From an uncultured Porphyromonadaceae bacterium (lineage in GTDB: Bacteria; Bacteroidota; Bacteroidia; Bacteroidales; Muribaculaceae): DNA of 7,614 nt. Of this stretch, positions 1 to 5,459 are shown piece after piece. The stretch spans positions 1 to 7,614 of the forward strand of contig CAJJOO010000061.1 of assembly GCA_905193395.1 (NCBI GenBank). The letters are read 5' to 3'. A model generated the notes under the pieces. It was not told where the DNA came from, searched no databases, and saw nothing but the letters and a program-made list of their open reading frames with translations. The position numbers and the translations under genes were made by a program. Position 1 is the stretch's first letter. Every line of letters starts with the position of its first letter.

Positions 1-186
1 ATCCTCCATTGCAGTGGCTAGTAGAGTTCGGGCGATTCTGTCACGGCGTCCGGCAAGCGCATTGAAAGCCTCAACTCCATCGTCTGTTATTTCTCCACAG
101 ATGACAAACGCCACTCTTTTTTTATCCTTTGAAGCCCATTCTATGAGTGCGTGAAGGTGTTCTTTGACTTCTTTTTCTTCATTCAT
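1..186 (-). CDS. Hypothetical small phage protein, 3' part beyond the left edge
   Basis: An open frame begins at an ATG (184-186) and stays open for 62 codons to the left edge, so the C-terminus is missing. The protein starts MNEEKEVKEHLHALIEW and continues through a hydrophobic stretch (VAFVICGEITDDG, about residues 26-38) into an Arg-rich segment (AGRRDRIARTLL, about 46-57). I do not recognise the family. No signal peptide or membrane segment is convincing. The start lies two bases after the stop of the zinc-finger-like gene, with the junction TAA-CA-ATG, which is the tight spacing seen throughout this left-hand cluster. A second ATG four bases downstream is in another frame. The reading frame is clear from the spacing and the amino-acid composition; the function is unknown. 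Confidence 0.6.
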   Translation of the reverse strand, partial: MNEEKEVKEHLHALIEWASKDKKRVAFVICGEITDDGVEAFNALAGRRDRIARTLLATAMED

Positions 187-188
187 TG

Positions 189-506
189 TTATATCTTTTT
201 AAGTTTTCTTACTTTTACTTCTCTAAATTCGCCGTTGAGCGAGATAACACACCCACGGCTTTCAAGCCACTTCTCGGCACGGCACATCAGACGCCAAACG
301 TCGCCAATGGTCTTGCCATCGAAGTCGGCATCGGGAATGGGCTGCCTGTTATCCCCCCCCCGGTTGGGCCTTTTCTGTGCGAGGGTTTTACGGAGGGCTG
401 CTTTGACACATTCTTTGCAGGTGCCCACGCGCCCGCCCCCGCAGGTTCTGTGGAAGTCGGTCTCGGGGAGTTCGCGGCCGCAGACTTTACAGGTTTTCGT
501 TTCCAT
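189..506 (-). CDS. Small zinc-finger-like protein (two CxxC knuckles)
   Basis: This 105-aa protein opens with METKTCKVCGRELPETDFHR and has a second cysteine pair at about residues 30-33 (CKECVK). The spacing CxxC-x(20)-CxxC is that of a zinc ribbon or treble-clef N-terminus, as in many small phage proteins and HNH nucleases. I see no His-Asn-His catalytic motif in the remaining 70 residues, so I do not call it a nuclease. The C-terminal half (about 55-105) is a basic, possibly helical segment containing TIGDVWRLMCRAEKWLESRG and ending in KVRKLKKI. The ATG overlaps the preceding 98-aa gene by 20 bases, and the stop is two bases before the next start. The gene contains a run of nine G on its coding strand (353-361) encoding Arg-Gly-Gly. 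Nucleic-acid binding is a reasonable inference only. Confidence 0.75.
   Translation of the reverse strand: METKTCKVCGRELPETDFHRTCGGGRVGTCKECVKAALRKTLAQKRPNRGGDNRQPIPDADFDGKTIGDVWRLMCRAEKWLESRGCVISLNGEFREVKVRKLKKI
353..361 (-). repeat. G9 homopolymer inside the zinc-finger-like gene
   Basis: The plus strand reads nine consecutive C, so the coding strand has nine G, spanning the codons for Arg-Gly-Gly-Asp. The frame shown is open on both sides. One extra G would give GGA-TAA, an immediate stop. One G fewer would shift into a frame that ends about 22 codons later. Such a tract can slip in replication or transcription, and is also a common place for sequencing error. Confidence 0.9.
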
Positions 507-783
507 CCGTCATGTCAATTTCTTCCAGGGATTTGCCGGCGCGTAGCAGGCCGATGATTCTGTCGCGGCCCAGGCGGCGGTCAATGAGGTCAACCGGTTC
601 GCCGGGTTCAATTGCGTAATCCCGGCCTTCCTTTTCCGCGAGGGCAGAACACTCGAAGATGTCGCGGCCGAGTTTGTCGACAATTATGTATAACTGTGAG
701 CCGATTTTGATTTGGCCATAATGGCGGGCAATTGAAAACTGGCTATTACTCCAGTAGTCTTCGGTCATTAATAATGGGAGCAT
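487..783 (-). CDS. Conserved-looking hypothetical phage protein (98 aa)
   Basis: An ATG at 781-783 gives a 98-aa soluble protein, MLPLLMTEDYWSNSQFSIAR at its start. A second Met at position 6 (MTEDYW) is an equally possible start. The middle holds a beta-rich segment (HYGQIKIGSQLYIIVDKLGR, about 21-40), followed by DIFECSALAEKEGRDYAIEPGEPVDL and an Arg-rich helix (RRLGRDRIIGLLRAG). I recall similar small proteins from Bacteroidales phage and prophage regions, but no function for them. There is no catalytic signature that I can see. It follows the four-cysteine gene after 36 A/T-rich bases and overlaps the zinc-finger-like gene by 20 bases, so the three are probably co-transcribed. Gene call good, function unknown. 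Confidence 0.7.
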   Translation of the reverse strand: MLPLLMTEDYWSNSQFSIARHYGQIKIGSQLYIIVDKLGRDIFECSALAEKEGRDYAIEPGEPVDLIDRRLGRDRIIGLLRAGKSLEEIDMTDGNENL

Positions 784-819
784 GGTTATTTTGTTAGAGG
801 TTATAGATTCATTCTTTTA

Positions 820-1083
820 TCATAAATTGGCAGCCGGGGGCCCGGCGGCAACCTCCGATTTTGGAGAGTAACGGCGTCGCTCGAAAAATTCGCAATCCTG
901 GCCATAGCGCAGCACGCAGCGCGGGCGGTTCTGCGTACATTCATCCTTCGTTACCAACGGCCACTGTACGCCTGTCCGGTAGAACCTGCATTTCTGCGGG
1001 CGTGGTTCCATTGGAACCTCGGATTTGTCGAAATCCGGCCCGGGAAACCCGGTAATAACATCATTTCGTTCTGGAGTGGCCAT
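820..1083 (-). CDS. Four-cysteine small protein (87 aa), putative metal binding
   Basis: I place the start at the ATG 1081-1083 (MATPERNDVITGFPGPDF). A longer frame back to a TTG at 1140 is possible, but that codon lies within the apparent promoter -7 box (1138-1145) and could not be in the transcript. The 87-aa product has four cysteines: C32, C49, C56 and C64 (KCRFYR ... DECTQNRPRCVLRYGQDCEFF). This pattern could bind zinc or an iron-sulfur centre; the spacing matches no named family I can identify. The C-terminus is a low-complexity Ala-Gly-Pro tail. It is the first gene of the left cluster, and its transcript would have a leader of roughly 45 bases. It ends 36 bases before the next start. 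Function is unknown. Confidence 0.65.
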   Translation of the reverse strand: MATPERNDVITGFPGPDFDKSEVPMEPRPQKCRFYRTGVQWPLVTKDECTQNRPRCVLRYGQDCEFFERRRYSPKSEVAAGPPAANL

Positions 1084-1137
1084 GCTGGTTTGGATTTTAG
1101 AATTTTTCGGCGTGTCCGTCGTTTTAGGTTTACGCCG

Positions 1138-1168
1138 CAAAGTTACAAAAAACCTATCGTATAATATA
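1138..1168 (-). promoter_or_regulatory. Putative Bacteroidales-type promoter
   Basis: On the minus strand 1145-1138 reads TAACTTTG, an exact match to the Bacteroides -7 consensus TAnnTTTG. The region where the -33 box would sit (about 1164-1168) is A/T-rich but has no clear TTTG-type element, so the promoter is half supported. It faces the four-cysteine gene, whose ATG lies about 55 bases downstream, and sits at the end of a long gene-free stretch. Confidence 0.5.
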
Positions 1169-1263
1169 GTTTTTGTATTATAAAAATAGGATTTCTAATG
1201 TTAAAATCTGGGAGTGGTCGTCTGATGTGGCGTAAAGTGCTGACGGACCGTGTGTAAGCCATC

Positions 1264-1292
1264 AAAATTCAATAAAAATTCCGATAAAATTC
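1264..1292. repeat. Three AAAATTC motifs at exact 11-bp spacing
   Basis: AAAATTC occurs at 1264-1270, 1275-1281 and 1286-1292, each start exactly 11 bases after the last. The bases between the motifs differ. One-helical-turn phasing of short A-tracts is typical of intrinsically bent DNA and of binding sites occupied on one face of the helix. The set lies in the gap after terL and about 120 bases upstream of the putative promoter. Confidence 0.7.
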
Positions 1293-1506
1293 ACGCGTTC
1301 ACGCCTATTCGGCGGCAATTCGTCTGTTAAACAGCCGATTGTAGCCAGCCAACCCCGCCTGAAAGGCGGGTGTGACGAAGTCCAGTAGCCCCACCGCCCT
1401 ACGCGACGCGCCGCCTTACCACCTCAGAGCAGCGGAATATGTGGGGCGGTAATCGCTCCGCGCACGCACAAATTATCTATTTTTTATTGTAGATTTCGCC
1501 CAGCCA

Positions 1507-1557
1507 CAAAAGAACAACGCCCGCGCACGGACGGTAATGCCGGTGCGCGGGCGTTGT
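1507..1557 (-). terminator. Hairpin terminator after terL
   Basis: Positions 1514-1528 and 1543-1557 are perfect 15-bp inverted arms (ACAACGCCCGCGCAC), with a smaller CGG/CCG stem inside the loop. On the minus strand the stem is followed by TCTTTTG, a short imperfect U-tract. It begins 13 bases after the terL stop codon, the expected place for an intrinsic terminator of the packaging transcript. The weak U-tract lowers certainty; on the plus strand no T-run follows. Confidence 0.7.
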
Positions 1558-1569
1558 GGTCGGATGGTA

Positions 1570-3195
1570 TTAAAAAGATGATGTTACCGCTATCATTGCA
1601 TTGTACTGCGGTTTTTTTTCGCAGCCGATGCACAGGGTATCGAAGGCGTCGGAACCATCGGTACGAGTTTCCAGTTTATTTTCCTCGGACTCGGCAAGTT
1701 TCTCGCCGCGTTTATCCTTGCCGCCGTTGTATACGCCTGCTGTCTGGATCGAGATGAGCAGGTCCTCGTTGTTCTCGCGGTTAATCATCGGCATGAGTGC
1801 GGTTTTGCCCTCGAACATGCGGTTGATTAGCAGATATTTGAGGGGCTGTTTCATCGGAGGACCTATGTCTACCTCGGTCACAAACCATCCGCGAGAGCGG
1901 AAGGCATTGACAATCACACTGGCAAAGGTCACATCGTCAACTGCATAGGCGCCATGTTTGGCCGTGGCGTCGTAGTAGAAGATAACGCGGCGGTTCCTGT
2001 GTGACTGGTAATAATCACAGAAGTCGCCGACGAGTTCGTTAAGTTTTCGTTCGTACTTGACGTAGAAAGATTTAAGGACGAACAGTTTCTTGCCGCGAGG
2101 CTGCCCGGCCACAAGCCAGTTGATGTTGGTGTTGTAGTCGAAGGCAATGCACAGCGGCTCGTCAGGGTCGAGGTCGGCGTCCATCAGCGAGGTAGATTCC
2201 TTAATCTTCTTAAAGTCATACCCGCAGGAATCGAGGTGCGAGAAGTTTGTGGCCGAGTATTTATTAGCCTCGGTCATGGAAGAGTAGAAGCCGTCGTGGG
2301 TCAGGCCGATACGTTTGCACAGAACGGATGTCTGGAAAGTGAGTGGCGGCAGATCGCGGCGCAACTGTTTGATGAAACCCTCGCCCAGGATAACCATATT
2401 GTCGATGGTCGAGACTTCCCGATAATCGAGAGCCACAGAGCGGAACCGGCACAGCGAGGTGTGCAGGCGCCGATACTCGTCGCGCAGATATGGCGGAGGC
2501 GTGACGCCTCGTGAGCGCAGCTCCCTGACGCGTACTTCGATGGCGCGGATTTCCGCAACCAGTGCGCGGATAAGGCCGATGAGTTCCGGGTCACAGTCCT
2601 TATCGTAGTTGAGGAACCATGAGCCCTTGCGCGTCACCGGCATGTCGGATGATATCAGCGTCGAGTGGTGGAAATAGTGTTTGCCGAAGTACTGGCGGTT
2701 GCCTCGCAATGCCGGCAGGGTTTCATTTTTAAAGCGCTCGTGGTCGATGAACTTTGCCTCGTCGACATCGAGAGCGTCGTACGACTGCGAGTTCGATGTT
2801 CCGGGGCGGTCCTGGGATATGATATATCCTATTGATCCGTTGTAGAACGACAGGACGTTCTCATAATTCTGCACCGGAAACAGTGGTTCCGCCCATCCCC
2901 AGGCCTTCGGCGGCTTTATGCCGATAGCCCAATGGACGTTGCGTTTCAGTCCCCAGCGCTCCCAGTGGACCAGCATCGACGGTAGCGTGTTGGTCAGTGC
3001 GCGTTTGATATTGGCCGAGACGAAGCCGGTGATGGAACCGGGCATGCGCTCGAAGTTGCGGCGGTTCCACAAGGCATGGACCATGCCTTTACCGAAGGCG
3101 CGGCCGGCAACAAGAACAGTGTCGCGTGCCTGGACGACCGTCATCAGGTCGCGCTGCACGTCGTTAAGATATACCTGCTGGTTCTCGATTTCCAT
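1570..3195 (-). CDS. terL: Phage terminase large subunit (TerL)
   Basis: This 541-aa protein is the packaging motor: its N-terminal ATPase drives DNA into the prohead and its C-terminal RNase H-like nuclease cuts the concatemer. Visible motifs are a P-loop GRAFGKG (31-37), Walker B ALDVDEA (141-147, D145/E146), a coupling segment STLISSD (178-184), and nuclease acidic residues D353 (IAFDYN), D409 (FYYDAT) and D513/D516/D519 (TDGSDAFD). Length fits the family. I start at ATG 3193-3195 (MEIENQQVYLND) because the frame upstream overlaps the preceding gene deeply and reads as unrelated sequence; the chosen start leaves a 32-base overlap. The P-loop is odd: the residue after Lys36 is Gly, where Ser or Thr is usual. 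A long helical linker (about 203-260) joins the two domains. A terminator hairpin follows. Confidence 0.9.
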   Translation of the reverse strand: MEIENQQVYLNDVQRDLMTVVQARDTVLVAGRAFGKGMVHALWNRRNFERMPGSITGFVSANIKRALTNTLPSMLVHWERWGLKRNVHWAIGIKPPKAWGWAEPLFPVQNYENVLSFYNGSIGYIISQDRPGTSNSQSYDALDVDEAKFIDHERFKNETLPALRGNRQYFGKHYFHHSTLISSDMPVTRKGSWFLNYDKDCDPELIGLIRALVAEIRAIEVRVRELRSRGVTPPPYLRDEYRRLHTSLCRFRSVALDYREVSTIDNMVILGEGFIKQLRRDLPPLTFQTSVLCKRIGLTHDGFYSSMTEANKYSATNFSHLDSCGYDFKKIKESTSLMDADLDPDEPLCIAFDYNTNINWLVAGQPRGKKLFVLKSFYVKYERKLNELVGDFCDYYQSHRNRRVIFYYDATAKHGAYAVDDVTFASVIVNAFRSRGWFVTEVDIGPPMKQPLKYLLINRMFEGKTALMPMINRENNEDLLISIQTAGVYNGGKDKRGEKLAESEENKLETRTDGSDAFDTLCIGCEKKPQYNAMIAVTSSF

Positions 3196-3805
3196 CGTCA
3201 GGATTATTATCAGTGCCGAAAAGGTCGTCGATTCCGGAGTCGATTTCTTCGTACGAGACATCTTCCGTCGTTTCAATAAAGTAGCGGTCCTTGGCTTCCT
3301 TGATTTTCTTTCGGAAGTCAGGCATACGGGAGAAGCCCAGAACGGTCGGGTCGTCTGTAAATGTAAGGCGCACAGGCACAACCTTATCGATAATAGAGGC
3401 TCGCTCGTCGTCCTTGTCCAGTTGAAAATATTTGGCGTATTGAGCGGCGGCCGCAACCATGTCGCGAGTATTATTGGCCGCGTCGGCTTTTTCGTAAGCC
3501 TTGGTTATCATCTGGCAGAAGCGGTAGCGGTGATAATCCTTTGTAGCACGCTCCATATTACCCAGGAGCGTCTTGATTAGCCGCAGGTCATCACGGGCAG
3601 CGGTGTCGCCCAGGCCGTAACGGTTGCGCAGTTCGGCCACGATATCACGGTCTCGCTTGGACGGGAACGAGACCCAGTAATTATACATGTCGCGCAGGCG
3701 TTCCAGGTGGCGGATGGTAGCAGCCGGCACACCGGATGCCACCATCTTGTCGTGGTCTGAGAACAGGTAATCCTGCGCGACGTCCATTATCGAGGGTAGG
3801 GCCAT
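3164..3805 (-). CDS. Helix-turn-helix protein next to TerL, small-terminase candidate
   Basis: This 213-aa protein is mostly helical. Residues about 53-82 (RDIVAELRNRYGLGDTAARD, then LRLIKTLLG) look like a DNA-binding helix-turn-helix. A helical segment follows (KDYHRYRFCQMITKAYEKAD, about 89-108) and continues through AAAQYAKYFQLDKDDERA; the C-terminus is strongly acidic. Its position directly before terL, with a 32-base overlap, and the DNA-binding plus helical plan fit a small terminase subunit that recognises the packaging site. The family looks familiar from Bacteroidales phages but I cannot name a characterised member. The start ATG (3803-3805) sits one base after the stop of the 93-aa gene (TGA-A-ATG). 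A GGAGG lies 9 bases ahead of it (3815-3819), a rare Shine-Dalgarno-like site here. The 93-aa neighbour is the competing candidate. Confidence 0.75.
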   Translation of the reverse strand: MALPSIMDVAQDYLFSDHDKMVASGVPAATIRHLERLRDMYNYWVSFPSKRDRDIVAELRNRYGLGDTAARDDLRLIKTLLGNMERATKDYHRYRFCQMITKAYEKADAANNTRDMVAAAAQYAKYFQLDKDDERASIIDKVVPVRLTFTDDPTVLGFSRMPDFRKKIKEAKDRYFIETTEDVSYEEIDSGIDDLFGTDNNPDDGNREPAGIS

Positions 3806-3806
3806 T

Positions 3807-4088
3807 TCATAAATCCTCCGAAGAATTCATTTCGCGAAAATAAGTGCCGGCCATTTGGACGGCCAGCGGAGAGCCGACGCGGGCCAGGTCAATTTCCTGG
3901 CGGCGCAGCATGAGCGCCGTCGTGGCCTTCGCCTTGAGGTAGGCACGACGGAGAGGCGAATCTTTGAGCGACAGTTCGACGTTGAGTTCATCCGGATCCA
4001 GGTCCAGCAGTACGGCAATGTCACCTGGAGGGGTGAGGTTGGCGGCCAGTTCCGAGACCTGATCAATTATTGTTTGTGAGTAATTCAT
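3807..4088 (-). CDS. Small helical protein, second small-terminase candidate
   Basis: The 93-aa product starts MNYSQTIIDQVSELAANLTP. Residues about 5-35 (VSELAANLTPPGDIAVLLDL) resemble a short helix-turn-helix of the kind that opens small terminase subunits. It is followed by SPLRRAYLKAKATTALMLRR (44-63) and an ARVGSPLAVQMAGTYFREM segment (69-87), a layout I associate with small terminases, where a central helical part forms the ring. It is shorter than most small terminases. The ATG (4086-4088) overlaps the PLD-like gene by 26 bases, and its stop is one base from the start of the 213-aa gene, so translation is likely coupled. The two adjacent proteins may share the packaging-site recognition role, or only one is the true small subunit. 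Role inferred. Confidence 0.7.
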   Translation of the reverse strand: MNYSQTIIDQVSELAANLTPPGDIAVLLDLDPDELNVELSLKDSPLRRAYLKAKATTALMLRRQEIDLARVGSPLAVQMAGTYFREMNSSEDL

Positions 4089-4566
4089 CGATAGAGTAAG
4101 AATTTTCAGTCATTGTCCGGAAGGTTTCTGAGAGACGGGAAAAAGTGGCTGGGGCGTTCGAGACGATTCCGGCCTCGTACCGGTCGCCGCGTGTCTGGTT
4201 TTGCGAAGTCACAATCGAGACTTTACACGTTGCGGAAGAAAGCAGCACAACCTTCGAGTGATTCCCGCAAAGGAATACCGCGTCGAACACTGATTTGATA
4301 AAAGCATGGAGGGCCAGAGTCTTGCGGGCTGCACGGAAGTCACAGACCAAAGTGCAGGAGCCGATAAGGTCCCGGCACTTCATGCGGTAGAGTCTTCGCA
4401 GGAATTCCTCGCTTGTGGAGAAGGTAGATATCCGGATATCGGCACGGCCAATCTGGCCTACCACCCATTCAATGAGATCTGCAAGTTGGATGCGGTTGGA
4501 GAAATATGGCTGCGAGGCACATTTGTCCAAGGGCATTAAAGACTTGAGACCTTCATCCGCAATCAT
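4063..4566 (-). CDS. PLD-superfamily-like protein with a single divergent HxK motif
   Basis: This 167-aa protein reads like one phospholipase-D-superfamily domain. After an N-terminal helix (LADLIEWVVGQIGRADIRIS, 28-47) comes the strand and phrase IRISTFSTSEEFLRRL typical of PLD-like proteins. A second strand follows (TLVCDF, 72-77), then the active-site-like NHSKVVLL with H103 and K105, a TSQN (120-123) in place of the usual GSxN, and E131. The Asp that completes a classical HxK(x4)D is not evident, so activity may be altered or lost. Family members act as nucleases, phosphatidyl-transfer enzymes or DNA-binding proteins; substrate here is unknown. It sits inside the packaging operon: its ATG overlaps the preceding stop (ATGA) and its end overlaps the next gene by 26 bases. 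PLD assignment is from motif pattern only. Confidence 0.7.
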   Translation of the reverse strand: MIADEGLKSLMPLDKCASQPYFSNRIQLADLIEWVVGQIGRADIRISTFSTSEEFLRRLYRMKCRDLIGSCTLVCDFRAARKTLALHAFIKSVFDAVFLCGNHSKVVLLSSATCKVSIVTSQNQTRGDRYEAGIVSNAPATFSRLSETFRTMTENSYSIDELLTNNN

Positions 4567-5381
4567 TGTTCAGGAAGGTCAGACGAAGAAAGGCCCAGGG
4601 TCAGCAAGTCGTCGCGGGTGTCGGGAGCAATACCGCCACCGGCGGCGACGATAGCCTGAACCGAAGCCTTGATTTTGGAGATTACATAATCTCTGGCCGG
4701 ATCATCCGCAGGCAGTTCTGCGAGACGTTTGCGGTATTTCGACAAAGTCTTGCGGGAACTGTTCAGCGCCTTTGCATTTGTTGACGAGGATTCCCGTGAT
4801 GGTTCGGAAGTAGTTCGGTCCGTGGTGGCACCTCCGGACGGTACGACGTATGAATCATAACGGGCCAGGTTCTCACGATAAGTATTATCCAGTTCGCCTA
4901 GGATAACCAGTTTTTCGTAACGGTCGCAAGGTTGCAGGTCACTCATGGCCTTCAGTTCATTGAATAGAAGGACAATGCGACGGTAACGGTCGGCGTTAGA
5001 GTCCCACAGGTCACGAATTTCCGGAGGCAGCGAATCGTGGTCCGGACGTCGGCCACGCGCTACATGTGCGGCAGAGAACTCGTCGTCGGTCGAGAGGACC
5101 GGGGCGTGTTCAATGGTTTGAGCGGCAGCCGGCATGATGGCAGCCTCCATTCGGAGGACGTCGGCGGAAGTCTTGTGGTCGAGACGTAAGCGCAGATATT
5201 TGCGCAGTTCGTAAACAAGTTTTCCGACGAATTTATCCGGATGGCGCGTGATTGAGTTATACAGGGCTCGGTTGCGGTTCAAAGACAGCAGCAGCGAAGC
5301 CCCGGCCATAATGTCACGGGCGTCCTCAGGGGCATTCAGCCAGTCCTGGATGGCTGTTGTTACTTTCGGGTCAAATTTCAT
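4563..5381 (-). CDS. Unknown helical protein leading the packaging operon (272 aa)
   Basis: I start at ATG 5379-5381 (MKFDPKVTTAIQDWLNAPED). An upstream ATG at 5414 would add 11 residues, but those codons are the stem and T-tract of an intrinsic terminator, so they are unlikely to be coding. The protein has a helical N-terminal part with NRNRALYNSITRHP (35-48) and a basic helix VYELRKYLRLRLD (56-68). A middle segment (about 115-180) begins SLPPEIRDLWDSNADRYRR and includes CDRYEKLVILGELDNTYREN; I recall this pattern in Bacteroidales phage proteins without known role. A Ser/Thr-rich linker (about 183-210) leads to a charged C-terminal helix. No catalytic motif or membrane segment is seen. It ends in a 4-base ATGA overlap with the PLD-like gene. 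A head-completion, adaptor or packaging accessory role is only guessed from position. Confidence 0.7.
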   Translation of the reverse strand: MKFDPKVTTAIQDWLNAPEDARDIMAGASLLLSLNRNRALYNSITRHPDKFVGKLVYELRKYLRLRLDHKTSADVLRMEAAIMPAAAQTIEHAPVLSTDDEFSAAHVARGRRPDHDSLPPEIRDLWDSNADRYRRIVLLFNELKAMSDLQPCDRYEKLVILGELDNTYRENLARYDSYVVPSGGATTDRTTSEPSRESSSTNAKALNSSRKTLSKYRKRLAELPADDPARDYVISKIKASVQAIVAAGGGIAPDTRDDLLTLGLSSSDLPEQ

Positions 5382-5385
5382 AGGA

Positions 5386-5438
5386 ATAAAAAAATAAAAA
5401 GGCGCAACGCGCAAGCATCACGTGCCGCGGTTGCGCCT
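5386..5438 (-). terminator. Intrinsic terminator between capsid and packaging genes
   Basis: A 9-bp perfect stem, AGGCGCAAC (5400-5408) with GTTGCGCCT (5430-5438), can be extended inside by a few pairs with one bulge. On the minus strand it is followed directly by TTTTTATTTTTTTATT. It starts 21 bases after the stop of the 198-aa gene and ends just before the ATG of the 272-aa gene. It therefore separates two otherwise continuous same-strand gene groups. Confidence 0.85.
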
Positions 5439-5459
5439 ATCGGGGGAAGGGTGGAGTTG

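Larger units (their letters stand above)
1084..1569. other. Gene-free stretch after terL with inverted and phased repeats
   Basis: These 486 bases carry no convincing gene on either strand. From the terL side they hold the terL hairpin (1514-1557), an A/T-rich patch near 1470-1495, and a GC-rich block (about 1350-1460). In that block 1393-1402 can pair with 1441-1450 (one G-T wobble), and 1354-1360 (CCCGCCT) pairs perfectly with 1364-1370 around a GAA loop. A small CTGTT/AACAG inverted repeat lies at about 1324-1334. Next come three AAAATTC motifs in 11-bp phase (1264-1292), then A/T-rich DNA leading to the promoter. Candidate roles are a packaging (cos or pac) site, a regulatory region or a small structured RNA. 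None is shown directly. Confidence 0.6.

Noticed and set aside
829..848. GC-rich near-palindrome (GCCGGG/CCCGGC) at the end of the four-cysteine gene
   Set aside because: The arms are 6 bp with a 2-base loop, no T-run follows on either strand, and it encodes a simple Ala-Gly-Pro tail.
1143..1262. 39-aa minus-strand open frame (MAYTRSVSTLRHIRRPLPDF at its start) in the gap
   Set aside because: It is short, its second half comes from A/T-rich promoter-like DNA and its stop overlaps the -7 box. I could not support it as a gene, though the first 19 residues would be worth a homology check.
1380..1460. Possible tRNA in the folded block of the gap
   Set aside because: No T-loop GTTCRANNC, no acceptor stem of 7 bp, and no anticodon arm could be fitted on either strand.
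3196..3456. N-terminal extension of TerL back to an ATG at 3456 (628 aa)
   Set aside because: The extra 87 residues lie wholly inside the 213-aa gene in another frame, have no TerL-like content, and would move the P-loop far from its usual position near the N-terminus.
2918..3580. 220-aa plus-strand open frame across the terL and 213-aa gene junction
   Set aside because: It spans two supported minus-strand genes and shows no coherent domain.
5382..5414. 11-residue extension of the 272-aa protein to a start at 5414
   Set aside because: These codons form the arm, T-tract and spacer of the intrinsic terminator; the ATG at 5381 just after it is the better start.
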